64,000 bases of DNA from Marinobacterium litorale DSM 23545 (GCF_000428985.1 NZ_AUAZ01000003.1:177324-241323), one strand, 5' to 3'; counted from the stretch's first letter, positions 15,331-25,945 are shown. Notes: a model not told the origin generated them from the sequence alone. Program-made: numbers and translations.

Positions 15331-16731
15331 TCAGCCGAGCTGAACCCCCTGTTCCTCCAGGGAGCGAACGGTCAGATCAAGGCATTTGAGTGCCTTATCG
15401 ATCAATTCATCGATCTCCGCCTTGGAGATCACCAGCGGTGGTGAAAGCACCATGCGGTTGCCGCAGGCGCGCATAATCAGGCCGTTGGCGAAGCAGTGGT
15501 TACGGCAGATGGTGCCCACGTCCAGATCACTGTCGAACAGCTTGTGGTTGGCTTTGTCCTGAGCCAGCGCCATACCGGCGACCAGTCCCATACCTTCGAT
15601 ATGGCCGACCAGCGGGTGGTTGCCCAGACGCTCGCGCAGCTGTTGTTGCAGGTAGGGGCCGGTTTCCTCGCGCACCTGCTCGATCACTTTTTCCTCTTTG
15701 AGGATGCGCAGGTTTTCCAGTGCCACGGCAGCGGCAACCGGGTGGCCGGAATAGGTGAAGCCGTGGTAGAACTCACCGCCTTTCTCGATCAGTGTCTTGG
15801 CGATACGGTCCCCCACAGCCACAGCTGAGATCGGCAGATAGCCGGAGGATAGCCCCTTGGCCATGGAGATCATATCGGGCTTGATATCCAGGGTTTGGCT
15901 GCCAAACCAGTTGCCGGTACGGCCAAAGCCGCAGATCACCTCATCGGCCACCAGCAGGATGTCGTACTTGCGGCAGATCTTCTGGATCTCCGCCCAGTAG
16001 CCTTCCGGCGGGACGATCACGCCACCTGCACCCTGAATCGGCTCACCGACAAAAGCGGCCACGTTGTCCGGGCCCACTTCCAGAATCTTCTCCTCCAGCG
16101 CCTTGGCACAGGTCAGAGCGAACTCTTCGGGGGATTGACCTTCGGCTTCGCCATACCAGTAGGGCTGACGGATATGCTCAATCGCCGGCAGCATCGGGCC
16201 GCCCTGCTTGTGCATCGCACCCATACCGCCCAGGCTGGTGCCGCCGATGGTGCTGCCGTGGTAAGCGTTCTCACGGGAGATCAGGATCTTGCGCCAGGGC
16301 TTGCCGGCCACTTCCCAGTAGCGACGTACCATACGGATGACGGTATCGATCGCTTCGGAGCCGGAGTTGGCAAAGAAAATATGGTTAAGATCACCCGGGG
16401 TCAGCGCGGCCAGTTCGTTGGCCAGTTGAGTGGCCGGGTTGGTGGTGGTCTGGAAAAAGGTGTTGTAGTAGGGCAGCTCATTCATCTGGCGCTGAGCCGC
16501 TTCGGCCAGCTCCTTGCGACCATAGCCGATATTGACGCACCAGAGGCCCGCCATGCCGTCGATAATCTTGTTGCCCTCACTGTCCCAGAGATAAACCCCC
16601 TCGGCACGCTCAATAATCCGGGCACCCTTCGAATTAAGGGCCTGAGTATCGGTGAACGGGTGAAGGTGATGCTGCGCATCCAGAGCGCGAATCTCTTCGC
16701 TGTGGACCGCTTCCTGGTTGATCGCATTCAT
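15331..16731 (-). CDS. spuC: Putrescine-pyruvate aminotransferase (SpuC type)
   Basis: 466-aa class III PLP aminotransferase. Visible elements are NSGSEAID (about 122-129), AYHGST (about 156), VADEVICGFGRTG with the PLP-pyridine Asp263, and SMAKGLSSGYLP with the Schiff-base Lys292. SpuC uses pyruvate as acceptor to convert putrescine to 4-aminobutyraldehyde, which the nearby aldehyde dehydrogenase could oxidise. Family members also accept other diamines or omega-amino acids, so substrate specificity is inferred from context. GGAGAT precedes the ATG. A 7-2-7 dyad lies 116 bp upstream, shared with the divergent amidotransferase gene, and a strong terminator follows. Confidence 0.88.
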   Translation of the reverse strand: MNAINQEAVHSEEIRALDAQHHLHPFTDTQALNSKGARIIERAEGVYLWDSEGNKIIDGMAGLWCVNIGYGRKELAEAAQRQMNELPYYNTFFQTTTNPATQLANELAALTPGDLNHIFFANSGSEAIDTVIRMVRRYWEVAGKPWRKILISRENAYHGSTIGGTSLGGMGAMHKQGGPMLPAIEHIRQPYWYGEAEGQSPEEFALTCAKALEEKILEVGPDNVAAFVGEPIQGAGGVIVPPEGYWAEIQKICRKYDILLVADEVICGFGRTGNWFGSQTLDIKPDMISMAKGLSSGYLPISAVAVGDRIAKTLIEKGGEFYHGFTYSGHPVAAAVALENLRILKEEKVIEQVREETGPYLQQQLRERLGNHPLVGHIEGMGLVAGMALAQDKANHKLFDSDLDVGTICRNHCFANGLIMRACGNRMVLSPPLVISKAEIDELIDKALKCLDLTVRSLEEQGVQLG

Positions 16732-16846
16732 GGGCTATCTCCAATGACTGTTAGGTTCCTCCCGTCGCTGGATTTGTGCTACACCGTTTCCAGAGTCGGG
16801 CGTCTAGGTTGGAGTAACATTAGCGGGGCCGGCAGAGGCTCGAATA

Positions 16847-16862
16847 TACCTACCCGGGGATA
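16847..16862. promoter_or_regulatory. 7-2-7 dyad (TACCCCC type), copy 2
   Basis: TACCTAC-CC-GGGGATA (right half-site read inversely as TATCCCC). It lies in the 197-bp region between divergent spuC and the amidotransferase gene, so it could serve either. It is the weakest of the three copies. Confidence 0.5.
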
Positions 16863-16928
16863 TTTTGACGTTGGGATCATCGATATAGTGTAGGCAGACA
16901 TCGCTAAACAGGCTTTAGAGGACAGAGG

Positions 16929-17636
16929 ATGAAAATCGGGATTCTCGCCACCGGCATCACGCCGGATGAACTGCTGGATCAATACGGTACGTACGCACAG
17001 ATGTTTATCGACCTGCTGGGGCCGGATAAGCACAGCTATGCGGTTTACGATGTGCGCGAGGGCGATTTCCCGGATGGGGCCGGCCAGTGCGATGGCTGGA
17101 TTATCACCGGCTCCAAATGCGGTGTGTATGACGATCTGCCCTGGATGCGCACGCTTAAGCAGCTGATTATGGAGATCTACGAGGCGGATCTGCCTTTGGT
17201 AGGCATCTGCTTTGGCCATCAGATAATCGCGTCGGCTTTCGGTGCCCGGGTTGAGAAATACAGCGGTGGCTGGGGCGTGGGGCTGCATAGCTACAATATC
17301 GAGGGTGAGCACAGCTTCCTCGTTCCCAGTGAACCCAGCTTTACCATCAACGCCATGCACCAGGATCAGGTGCTTGAGCTACCTGAGAACGCCGAGCTTT
17401 TTGCGACCTCCAGCTTTTGTCGTTATGCCGGGCTTGTCTACGGCGACCGCATCCTGACATTGCAGGCGCACCCGGAGTTTACTATCGCCTACGAGCGCGA
17501 TCTGGTGATGGCGCGCAAGGGGGCTGTCGTGCCCGATGCGGTGGCCGATGCAGGGCTGGCTACGCTTACCGACGATGCTCGAATAGACTCGGCGATAGTC
17601 GCCCAGTGGATGGAGCGCTTTCTGACCCGTCAGTGA
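16929..17636 (+). CDS. Class I glutamine amidotransferase-like protein
   Basis: 235-aa protein of the GMP-synthase-like GATase1 family. The triad is intact: nucleophile Cys94 in GICFGHQ and His181/Glu183 in QAHPEF. Stand-alone members of this family hydrolyse gamma-glutamyl bonds. The gamma-glutamylated putrescine pathway needs a hydrolase to release GABA from gamma-glutamyl-GABA; PuuD (another GATase branch, peptidase C26) is absent from the locus, so this protein may fill that role (inference). GAGGACAGAGG precedes the ATG. It is divergent from spuC and has its own terminator. Confidence 0.8.
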   Translation: MKIGILATGITPDELLDQYGTYAQMFIDLLGPDKHSYAVYDVREGDFPDGAGQCDGWIITGSKCGVYDDLPWMRTLKQLIMEIYEADLPLVGICFGHQIIASAFGARVEKYSGGWGVGLHSYNIEGEHSFLVPSEPSFTINAMHQDQVLELPENAELFATSSFCRYAGLVYGDRILTLQAHPEFTIAYERDLVMARKGAVVPDAVADAGLATLTDDARIDSAIVAQWMERFLTRQ

Positions 17637-17654
17637 CGCGGCTTTCTTCGAACA

Positions 17655-17706
17655 GCGGCGGCTGTAACCCGGTGATCACCGAGCCACAGCCGCCGCGTTT
17701 TCTTTT
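17655..17706 (+). terminator. Rho-independent terminator of the amidotransferase gene
   Basis: GCGGCGGCTGT (17655-17665) pairs perfectly with ACAGCCGCCGC (17686-17696), followed by GTTTTCTTTT. It lies between convergent stops; the T-run is on the plus strand. Confidence 0.85.
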
Positions 17707-17715
17707 ACTCCATTT

Positions 17716-18534
17716 CTAGCCTTCGATTGTGGCCTTCTGTTTGCGGTCCGAGCGCCGCGCAAGGTACCAGGCGATAAACGCCACCAGAGACACCGCCAGG
17801 ATAATCAGTGTGGCCAGGGCGTTGATCTCCGGCGATACCCCCAGGCGTACCGAGGAGAACACCACCATCGGCAGCGTGGTGGAGCCCGGGCCCGAGGTAA
17901 AGCTGGCGATAACCAGGTCATCCAGCGACAGACTGAACGCCAGCAGCCAACCCGCAATCAGTGAGGGCGCGATCACCGGGATGGTGATCAGAAAGAAAGA
18001 TTGCAGGGGTGTTGCGCCCAGATCCATGGCCGCTTCCTCCACGGAACGGTCCATCTCACGCAGACGTGATGAAACCACCACCGCCACATAGGCGGCACAG
18101 AAGGTGGAGTGCGCGATCCAGACCGTGGTCATGCCGCGCTCCATGGGCCAACCGATAAAGTCCGCCATATGCACGAACAGCAGCAGCAGGGAGAGACCGG
18201 TGATCACCTCCGGCATAACCAGTGGTGCGGTGATCATGTTGGAGAGGGTCATCTTGCTCCAGGAGTGACGGAAACGGGTCATGACGAACGCCGCCATGGT
18301 GCCCAGAACCACCGACATGGTGGCGCTGTAGAAGGCGATCACCAGGCTGGTCCAGACCGATCCCAGAATCTGCTTGTTCTGCAGCAGCTCGCCATACCAT
18401 TTGAACGACCAGCCACCCCAGACCGTTACCAGCTTGGACGCGTTGAAGGAGTAGATCACCAGGATCAGCATCGGCACGTAGAGGAACAGCAGGCCGATCC
18501 AGAGCATTACGGTTGAAAAGGAGGGCTTTTTCAC
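17716..18534 (-). CDS. potI: Polyamine ABC transporter permease PotI
   Basis: 272-aa inner-membrane permease, the second membrane subunit of a PotFGHI (SpuDFGH-like) putrescine/spermidine importer. It has about six membrane segments beginning with LWIGLLFLYVPMLILVIYSF. The binding-protein-dependent transport EAA loop is seen as MDLGATPLQSFFLITIP (about 170-186). Its ATG overlaps the potH stop by four bases. It is the last gene of the transporter operon. Confidence 0.92.
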   Translation of the reverse strand: MKKPSFSTVMLWIGLLFLYVPMLILVIYSFNASKLVTVWGGWSFKWYGELLQNKQILGSVWTSLVIAFYSATMSVVLGTMAAFVMTRFRHSWSKMTLSNMITAPLVMPEVITGLSLLLLFVHMADFIGWPMERGMTTVWIAHSTFCAAYVAVVVSSRLREMDRSVEEAAMDLGATPLQSFFLITIPVIAPSLIAGWLLAFSLSLDDLVIASFTSGPGSTTLPMVVFSSVRLGVSPEINALATLIILAVSLVAFIAWYLARRSDRKQKATIEG

Positions 18535-19433
18535 GATTCGGCCTCCATGGAGCGCGACTGATAACGGTGGAACAGGGAGATCGGTATGATCAGCAGGGCC
18601 AGCATGACGATTGCGAGTGCTGCGGCTACCGGCCAGTCCCGGTTATTGAAGAACTCCTGCCAGAGAATCTTGCCGATCATCAGGGAGTTGGGGCCACCCA
18701 GTAGCTCCGGAATCACGAATTCACCCACCGCCGGAATAAACACCAGCATGGAGCCGGCGATGATGCCGCCCTTGGACAGGGGCAGGGTGACAGTCCAGAA
18801 GGTATGCAGGCTGCGTGAGCCCAGATCCGCTGCCGCTTCGAGCAGGCTGTTATCGAGCTTGACCAGGTTGGCGTAGAGCGGCAGTACCATGAACGGCAGG
18901 TAGGCATAGATAATGCCGATATAAACCGCAATATCGGTATTCATGATTCGCAGGGGGGAATCGATTACACCCAGCCAGAGCAGAAAATTATTGATCAGGC
19001 CGGTGTCGCTGATCAGACCCATCCAGGCGTACACCCGGATCAGGAATGAGGTCCAGGAGGGCAGCATGATCAGCAGCAACAGAATAGTCTGCGCTCGCCC
19101 GGAGGAGCGCGCCATGGCGTAGGCCATGGGGTAACCCAGCAGCAGACAGCCCAGCGTTGAGAAAAAGGCGATCTTCAGCGAGTTGATATAGGCCGCTACA
19201 TAGAGGGAGTCGTCGAGCAACAGCAGGTAGTTGCCCAGGTTCAGCGAGATCTGCAGCATCTCGTCGACATAACTGACCAGGCTCTCGTAGGGCGGTATGG
19301 CAATCGCCATGTTGGAGAGGCTGATCTTGAGGACGATCAGAAACGGCAGTGCGAAAAACAGCAGCAGCCAGAGGTAGGGCACACCGATCGTCAGAATGCG
19401 CCCGTTGGGCTTCTTCCAGGTCAGTTTTTTCAT
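18531..19433 (-). CDS. potH: Polyamine ABC transporter permease PotH
   Basis: 300-aa inner-membrane permease of the same importer. The N-terminal segment YLWLLLFFALPFLIVLKISL is the first membrane helix. The EAA loop reads EAAADLGSRSLHTFWTVTLP (about 203-222). It overlaps potG upstream and potI downstream by four bases each (ATGA), indicating coupled translation of the permease pair with the ATPase. Confidence 0.93.
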   Translation of the reverse strand: MKKLTWKKPNGRILTIGVPYLWLLLFFALPFLIVLKISLSNMAIAIPPYESLVSYVDEMLQISLNLGNYLLLLDDSLYVAAYINSLKIAFFSTLGCLLLGYPMAYAMARSSGRAQTILLLLIMLPSWTSFLIRVYAWMGLISDTGLINNFLLWLGVIDSPLRIMNTDIAVYIGIIYAYLPFMVLPLYANLVKLDNSLLEAAADLGSRSLHTFWTVTLPLSKGGIIAGSMLVFIPAVGEFVIPELLGGPNSLMIGKILWQEFFNNRDWPVAAALAIVMLALLIIPISLFHRYQSRSMEAES

Positions 19434-20563
19434 GAGCGCAATACCACCCCGCTGCTCGCTTCCCAGCTCACATACACCGACTCCTCCCAGGTGGGGTAGT
19501 CAGCGCGGCGCTCCCGGTTGGCCAGTATGCTCTGGACGATCTGACCGCCCTCCAGTTCGATGTAGAACACGGAGAAACCGCCCAGGTAGGCGATGTCATG
19601 CACCTTGCCCAGCGCCCAGTTGTACTGGTCTTGGGGTTGTTCGCGGCTGATCAGTGTTTTCTCGGGCCGGACGGCCAGCCAGACATGCTTGTTTTCCACG
19701 TTGGTGGAGACACCGTGGCTGACATAGAAGGGTTGCGGGATCGCGGGCGACTGGATGATGGCGTGGTCGGTCTCATCGGCCACGATATCGCCCTCAAACA
19801 GATTCACGGAGCCGACGAACTCGGCAATCATCCGGCTGTTCGGGCTTTCGTAGATATCCATCGGGCTGCCTATCTGCGCGATCCAGCCCTCATCCATGAT
19901 GGCGATGCGAGCGGCCATGGTCATCGCCTCTTCCTGATCGTGGGTCACCATGACGCAGGTCACGCCCACGCGCTCCAGGATCTCGACCACTTCCAGCTGC
20001 ATCCGCGTGCGCAGTTTTTTATCCAGTGCGCCCATGGGCTCATCGAGTAACAGCAGCTTGGGGCGTTTGGCGAGAGAACGGGCCAGGGCAACACGCTGGC
20101 GCTGTCCACCGGACAGCTGATGCGGCTTGCGCTTGGCGTATTTTTTCATGTCCACCAGCCCCAGCATCTCATCCACCCGGGCCTCGACTTCCGCCTTGGG
20201 CAGTTTGTCCCGTTTGAGCCCGAAAGCGATATTCTGGGCCACGGTCATATGCGGGAAGAGCGCATAGGACTGAAACATCATGTTGATGGGGCGCTCGTAG
20301 GGGGGGAGGTCGGTGATATCTTCCCCATCCAGATAGATGCGCCCCTGGGAGGGTTTCTCAAATCCGGCCAGCATGCGCAACAGTGTGGATTTACCCGAGC
20401 CTGAGCCTCCAAGGAGCGCAAAGATCTCTCCCCGGTTGATGTTCAGTGAAACGTCGTCAACGGCGCGGACCTCTTCAAACAGTTTGCTGACACCCTCGAT
20501 CCTCAGAATCTCCTTGGTCTCGGTGGTGGTCTGCGAGGCGGCGGTGGCTTCTAAAGCGGCCAT
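19430..20563 (-). CDS. potG: Polyamine ABC transporter ATPase PotG
   Basis: 377-aa ATPase subunit. Walker A is GGSGSGKST (about 53-61), the signature is LSGGQRQRVALARS (about 149), Walker B is LLLLDEPMGALD (about 170) and the switch histidine lies in VMVTHDQEEAM. A C-terminal TOBE-type regulatory region (about 285-370) is present, as in PotA/PotG. It is separated from potF by a GC-rich hairpin pair that could reduce its expression relative to the binding protein. Confidence 0.94.
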   Translation of the reverse strand: MAALEATAASQTTTETKEILRIEGVSKLFEEVRAVDDVSLNINRGEIFALLGGSGSGKSTLLRMLAGFEKPSQGRIYLDGEDITDLPPYERPINMMFQSYALFPHMTVAQNIAFGLKRDKLPKAEVEARVDEMLGLVDMKKYAKRKPHQLSGGQRQRVALARSLAKRPKLLLLDEPMGALDKKLRTRMQLEVVEILERVGVTCVMVTHDQEEAMTMAARIAIMDEGWIAQIGSPMDIYESPNSRMIAEFVGSVNLFEGDIVADETDHAIIQSPAIPQPFYVSHGVSTNVENKHVWLAVRPEKTLISREQPQDQYNWALGKVHDIAYLGGFSVFYIELEGGQIVQSILANRERRADYPTWEESVYVSWEASSGVVLRS

Positions 20564-20635
20564 GAATACTCTCCAAAACGGAATACGGGATCGTTTTCAA
20601 CGGTTCGATCCGGTGCTTGGTGATGCTTGGTCAAC

Positions 20636-20666
20636 AGGCGGCGCCGCCTGGAGTGCGGCGCCGCAC
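20636..20666. repeat. Paired GC palindromes between potF and potG
   Basis: AGGCGGCGCCGCCT (20636-20649) and GTGCGGCGCCGCAC (20653-20666) are each self-complementary, and they can also pair with each other. They follow the potF stop by a few bases, where stem-loops commonly protect the upstream mRNA and attenuate the downstream genes. Confidence 0.6.
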
Positions 20667-20670
20667 CGGT

Positions 20671-21777
<1,107 letters not shown>

Positions 21778-21976
21778 TCAGTGGTAGATGTCCGTAGTTA
21801 CCGGAATGTCTGTGCACCGGGCTCTGTGCCCGGGGTTATCGTTTGCCGGTCGGGTTCGATTACCGGACCATGCCGACCCGTTTCAGGGTGGCCTCGAGGG
21901 GGACTGCATTGACTCATGTGTGGCTCCTTCTTATTACTGTTGTGGGCGGAAACCTGAGTTCTGTTTTGATTTTTTG

Positions 21977-23323
21977 TTAGACGGTAACCAGCAGGAATTC
22001 CCGTTCCCAGGAGCTGATTACCCGTTTGAAGTTTTCCATCTCGGCACGCCGGGTTGCGATATAGCCATCCACGAACAGGTCGCCGAGGTAGCTGCGGATC
22101 ACCGGGCACTGCTCCATCTGCTCGTTAGCGGCTTCCAGCGTAAGGGGCAGTCGGAGGCTGCGGCGCTCATAGGCACGGCCCTCTACCGGAGCGGTGGGGG
22201 TCAGGCCCTCGATCATGCCGATGTATCCGCACAGCAAACTTGCGGCGATCGCCAGATATACATTGGCGTCAGCGCCGGCCAGGCGATTTTCCACGCGCTG
22301 ATTGGCGGCCGAGGAGACCGGCACGCGCAGGCCGCAGGTGCGGTTCTCGTCACCCCACTCCACGTTAACCGGTGCCGAGGTGTCTGGCAGAAAACGACGG
22401 AATGAATTGACGTTGGGTGCAAACATCGGGATCAGGCTGGGGATGTAGCGCTGTAGCCCGGCAATATGGCTGAGGAACAGATCGCTTTTACCACCGTCCG
22501 CTGTAGAGAAGACATTGTTGCCCTGGGCGTCGAGAATACTCTGGTGAATATGCATGGCGCTGCCGGGTTCGTTGGTCACGGGTTTGGCCATGAATGTGGC
22601 TATAACATTGTGTTTTAAAGCCGCTTCGCGCAACGTGCGCTTGAACACGAACACCTGGTCAGCCACCTGCAGCGGATTCCCATGGAGGAAGTTTATCTCC
22701 ATCTGCGCGGTGCCTTCCTCATGGATCAGGGTATCGATATCCAGCCCCTGAGCTTCGCACCAGTCATACATATCCTCGAACAGCGGATCGTATTCGTTGG
22801 CGGCATCGATAGAGAAGGATTGACGACCGCTCTCGCGCAGGCCGGAACGGCCAATAGGCGGTTGCAGCGGCAGGTCAGGATCGGCTGAACGGGCGGTCAG
22901 GTAGAACTCCATCTCCGGTGCCACGATCGGTTGCCAGCCTTTCTCCGCATAGAGAGCGAGTACCTTTTTCAATACATTGCGCGGTGAGAGGGCGATTGGG
23001 TTGCCATGACGGTCGTAGGTGTCATGAATTACCAGCGCGGTTTTTTCCAGGGTCCAGGGAATCAGGTAGGCAGCTTGTGGATCGGGTTTACAGATGAAGT
23101 CGATATCGGCGGGGTGGAGAAGTGCATAGTAGAGGTCATCTTCAACATAGTCTCCGGTGACCGTTTGCAGCAGAATACTCTCCGGCAATCGCATCCCTTT
23201 TTCGGCGATAAATTTATCCACCGGTGAGATCTTGCCTCGGGCGATGCCGGTCAGGTCGCTGACCACGCACTCCACCTCGGTGATGCCCTGTTCTTTCAGC
23301 CAGCGTTCTAGCTCCGCTTCCAT
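21977..23323 (-). CDS. spuB: Glutamylpolyamine synthetase (PuuA/SpuB type), copy 1
   Basis: 448-aa member of the glutamine synthetase fold that joins glutamate to putrescine or other polyamines with ATP. Features are an N-terminal beta-grasp (about 15-100), EMEFYL (about 136), the GSAMHIHQSI segment (about 255) and ENRTCGLRVP (about 325). It lacks the adenylylation-site tyrosine region of GlnA, as expected for PuuA. AGGACA precedes the ATG. It is divergent from a second synthetase gene across 320 bp that holds a PuuR-like box, a 7-2-7 dyad and no further gene. Confidence 0.88.
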   Translation of the reverse strand: MEAELERWLKEQGITEVECVVSDLTGIARGKISPVDKFIAEKGMRLPESILLQTVTGDYVEDDLYYALLHPADIDFICKPDPQAAYLIPWTLEKTALVIHDTYDRHGNPIALSPRNVLKKVLALYAEKGWQPIVAPEMEFYLTARSADPDLPLQPPIGRSGLRESGRQSFSIDAANEYDPLFEDMYDWCEAQGLDIDTLIHEEGTAQMEINFLHGNPLQVADQVFVFKRTLREAALKHNVIATFMAKPVTNEPGSAMHIHQSILDAQGNNVFSTADGGKSDLFLSHIAGLQRYIPSLIPMFAPNVNSFRRFLPDTSAPVNVEWGDENRTCGLRVPVSSAANQRVENRLAGADANVYLAIAASLLCGYIGMIEGLTPTAPVEGRAYERRSLRLPLTLEAANEQMEQCPVIRSYLGDLFVDGYIATRRAEMENFKRVISSWEREFLLVTV

Positions 23324-23389
23324 GATATCTGTCCTGTTGGGTTTGAACCGACCGCGTTGTTTTTTTAGTGCCTGAATGGCTCAACACGG

Positions 23390-23404
23390 TGTTCGCTATT
23401 TTTT
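23390..23404 (-). promoter_or_regulatory. Possible PuuR box upstream of spuB
   Basis: On the minus strand AAAAAATAGCGAACA matches 12 of 15 positions of the E. coli PuuR box AAAATATAATGAACA. It lies 67 bp upstream of the spuB start codon. A match of this quality in AT-rich intergenic DNA may be chance. Confidence 0.4.
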
Positions 23405-23452
23405 ACATATGACGATAGATCCATAATCCCGCCGGACGCTGATCATCAACAA

Positions 23453-23468
23453 TACCCCCTGGGTGGTA
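23453..23468. promoter_or_regulatory. 7-2-7 dyad (TACCCCC type), copy 3
   Basis: TACCCCC-TG-GGTGGTA, nearly identical in its left half to copy 1. It lies between the two divergent glutamylpolyamine synthetase genes, 130 bp from spuB and 177 bp from the other. Confidence 0.6.
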
Positions 23469-23644
23469 TATCCCGAAAAATTCTTTTAAATCAGAATCGT
23501 AAAGCATCACTCTGGTGCGGGTGTGGATTCAAGGGTGCACATATGGTGCATATATGGTCGGCGGGTAATCAGCTGTTGCCTCGAGCCTCCGCATCTTTCT
23601 GTTTTATAACTGATTGAAATTATTTACATATACGGGTGCGTTCG

Positions 23645-25036
23645 ATGAGTAATCTAAGTTCTGAGGATGTGGATCTTCCCAGCCTGGATGAGGCCCAGGC
23701 GTTTATGGAGCAGCATCCGGATCTGCAGTTTGTTGATCTGCTGATCGCCGATATGAACGGTATTGTGCGCGGAAAGCGGATTGACCGGTCGGCTCTGAAG
23801 AAGGCGTTTACCAGCGGCGTGGCGCTGCCCGCATCGCTCTATGGGTTGAATATCCAGGGCACCACGGTGGAGGAAACCGGGTTGGGGCTGGAGATCGGGG
23901 ATTCCGACCGAATCTGTCTGCCGGTGCCGGGTACACTTGCCATGGAGCCCTGGCAGGCGCGGCCCATTGCCCAGTGTCTGATGTCAATGTATGAGGACCG
24001 TGAAACCCCGTTCTTTGCAGATCCGCGCATGATACTGAAAAGCATCGTCAGGAAGTTCAAAGAGTTGGGATTAACGCCGGTGACCGCATTTGAGCTGGAG
24101 TTCTACCTGATTGACCAGGAGAACGTATCCGGCCGTCCGCAGCCACCACGCTCGCCCATTTCGGGCAAGCGCCCGGAAAGTGTCCAGGTTTACTCCATCG
24201 ATGAACTGGATGAGTACACCGATTTGCTTATGGATGTGATTACCACCGCCCGGGCCCAGAACCTGCCTGCCGATACCATCGTCGCCGAGTCGGCGCCGGG
24301 GCAGTTCGAGATCAACCTGATGCATGTGGATGATCCGGTGCGCTCCTGTGATAACGCTACTCTGCTGCGCCGTGTCATCAAAAGTGTGGCTTACGACCAT
24401 GAGATGGATACCACCTTCATGGCCAAGCCCTACGCCGACCAGGCGGGCAATGGCATGCATCTGCATATCAGTCTGGTGGATGACAAGGGTAACAATATCT
24501 TTGCCATGGAGGAGGGGGAGGAGCCCAACGATATGTTGCGCTGGGCTCTGGGCGGTATGCTGGAGACGCTGGATCAGTATTTCGCGATTCTCTGTCCCCA
24601 TATCAACTCCTATCGTCGTTTCAGCCCCGAGTTTTTCGTACCCATGGCCGCAACCTGGGGTATCGAAAACCGCACCACGGCACTGCGTATTCCCGGTGGT
24701 GACCCTAAAGCGACGCGGATCGAGCACCGGGTGGCGGGTACCGATGCGAACCCCTATCTGATGATGGCGGCCATGTTATCAGCCATGCATTACGGAATTT
24801 CCAACCGCATCGAACCACCGGCTCCGGTGAGCGGCAATGCCTACGATCAGTTCGACCCGACGCTGCCCAACAACCTGCGCGACGCGCTGCGCGCCCTGGC
24901 TGCATCACCGGTGATGAACGAATACCTGGGCAGTGAGTTTCTGGATGTTTTTATCGCCTGTAAGGAGAGCGAACTGACGGAGTTTGAGCGCACCATCTCC
25001 GATCTCGAATACTCCTGGTACCTGCATACCGTCTAA
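23645..25036 (+). CDS. Glutamylpolyamine synthetase (PuuA/SpuI type), copy 2
   Basis: 463-aa second member of the PuuA-like glutamine synthetase family. It shows ELEFYLID (about 148), GNGMHLHISL (about 272) and ENRTTALRIPGG (about 344) with the conserved catalytic carboxylates. It is clearly divergent from copy 1, so this is an old paralogue rather than a recent duplication; Pseudomonas likewise keeps SpuI and SpuB. The ATG at 23645 is preferred over a GTG at 23636; neither has a strong ribosome site. It heads a plus-strand run with aguB and aguA, 18 bp upstream of aguB. Confidence 0.87.
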   Translation: MSNLSSEDVDLPSLDEAQAFMEQHPDLQFVDLLIADMNGIVRGKRIDRSALKKAFTSGVALPASLYGLNIQGTTVEETGLGLEIGDSDRICLPVPGTLAMEPWQARPIAQCLMSMYEDRETPFFADPRMILKSIVRKFKELGLTPVTAFELEFYLIDQENVSGRPQPPRSPISGKRPESVQVYSIDELDEYTDLLMDVITTARAQNLPADTIVAESAPGQFEINLMHVDDPVRSCDNATLLRRVIKSVAYDHEMDTTFMAKPYADQAGNGMHLHISLVDDKGNNIFAMEEGEEPNDMLRWALGGMLETLDQYFAILCPHINSYRRFSPEFFVPMAATWGIENRTTALRIPGGDPKATRIEHRVAGTDANPYLMMAAMLSAMHYGISNRIEPPAPVSGNAYDQFDPTLPNNLRDALRALAASPVMNEYLGSEFLDVFIACKESELTEFERTISDLEYSWYLHTV

Positions 25037-25054
25037 CAACTGAAGGAGGACCCC

Positions 25055-25945
25055 ATGTCCCGGATTGTGACTGTTGCTGCCACGCAGATGGCCTGCGGTG
25101 AAAACCGGCAAGAGAATATCGAACGCGCCGAACGTCTGGTGCGACAGGCCCGGGATGAGGGAGCACAGATCATTCTGCTGCAGGAGTTGTTCGAGACTCC
25201 CTATTTCTGCAAGAAGCAGAAGGCGGAATACCTGCAGCTGGCAACGCGTGTGGAAGACAATCCGGCGGTCCGCCATTTTGCCCGGTTGGCGGCCGAACTG
25301 GAGGTGGTTCTTCCAATCAGCTTTTACGAGCACGCGGGTCAGGCGCGTTTCAATTCGCTGGTGGTGATCGATGCCGATGGCACCGTGCTACCCGGTGTTT
25401 ATCGCAAAAGTCATATCCCCGATGGCCCGGGCTACAGTGAAAAGTTCTATTTCTCCCCGGGCGACAGCGGATTTCGGGTATGGCAAACGCACTATGCCAA
25501 AATCGGTGTGGGTATCTGCTGGGATCAGTGGTTCCCGGAAACGGCTCGCTCGCTGGCGTTGATGGGGGCGGAGCTGATCTTTTATCCCACGGCCATCGGC
25601 AGTGAGCCTCAGGATCCGACACTGGATTCCCGGGATCATTGGCAGCGCACCCAGCAGGGCCACGCTGCCGCAAATCTGACACCGGTGATCGCCTCCAACC
25701 GAATCGGTGTGGAGTGTGAGGAGGAGATTGAAACCACCTTCTACGGATCATCCTTTATCGCCGACGCCCATGGCGCGAAGGTAGCCGAAGCGGACCGAAG
25801 TGCCGAAGCGGTGCTGGTACACAGCTTCGATCTGGATAAGATCGAGGCTGTCCGCAGCGGTTGGGGCGTCTTCCGCGACCGCCGTCCCGAACTCTACGGC
25901 GCGCTGGGCACGCTGGATGGCAAGATACAGGAGAAAACGGTATGA
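25055..25945 (+). CDS. aguB: N-carbamoylputrescine amidase AguB
   Basis: 296-aa nitrilase-superfamily enzyme that hydrolyses N-carbamoylputrescine to putrescine, CO2 and ammonia. The Glu-Lys-Cys triad is intact: Glu44 (LLQELFE), Lys118 (YRKSHIP) and Cys155 ([12 protein letters not shown]). AAGGAGG six bases before the ATG is the strongest ribosome site in the locus. Its stop overlaps the aguA start (ATGA), the usual pairing for the agmatine deiminase pathway. Confidence 0.95.
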   Translation: MSRIVTVAATQMACGENRQENIERAERLVRQARDEGAQIILLQELFETPYFCKKQKAEYLQLATRVEDNPAVRHFARLAAELEVVLPISFYEHAGQARFNSLVVIDADGTVLPGVYRKSHIPDGPGYSEKFYFSPGDSGFRVWQTHYAKIGVGICWDQWFPETARSLALMGAELIFYPTAIGSEPQDPTLDSRDHWQRTQQGHAAANLTPVIASNRIGVECEEEIETTFYGSSFIADAHGAKVAEADRSAEAVLVHSFDLDKIEAVRSGWGVFRDRRPELYGALGTLDGKIQEKTV

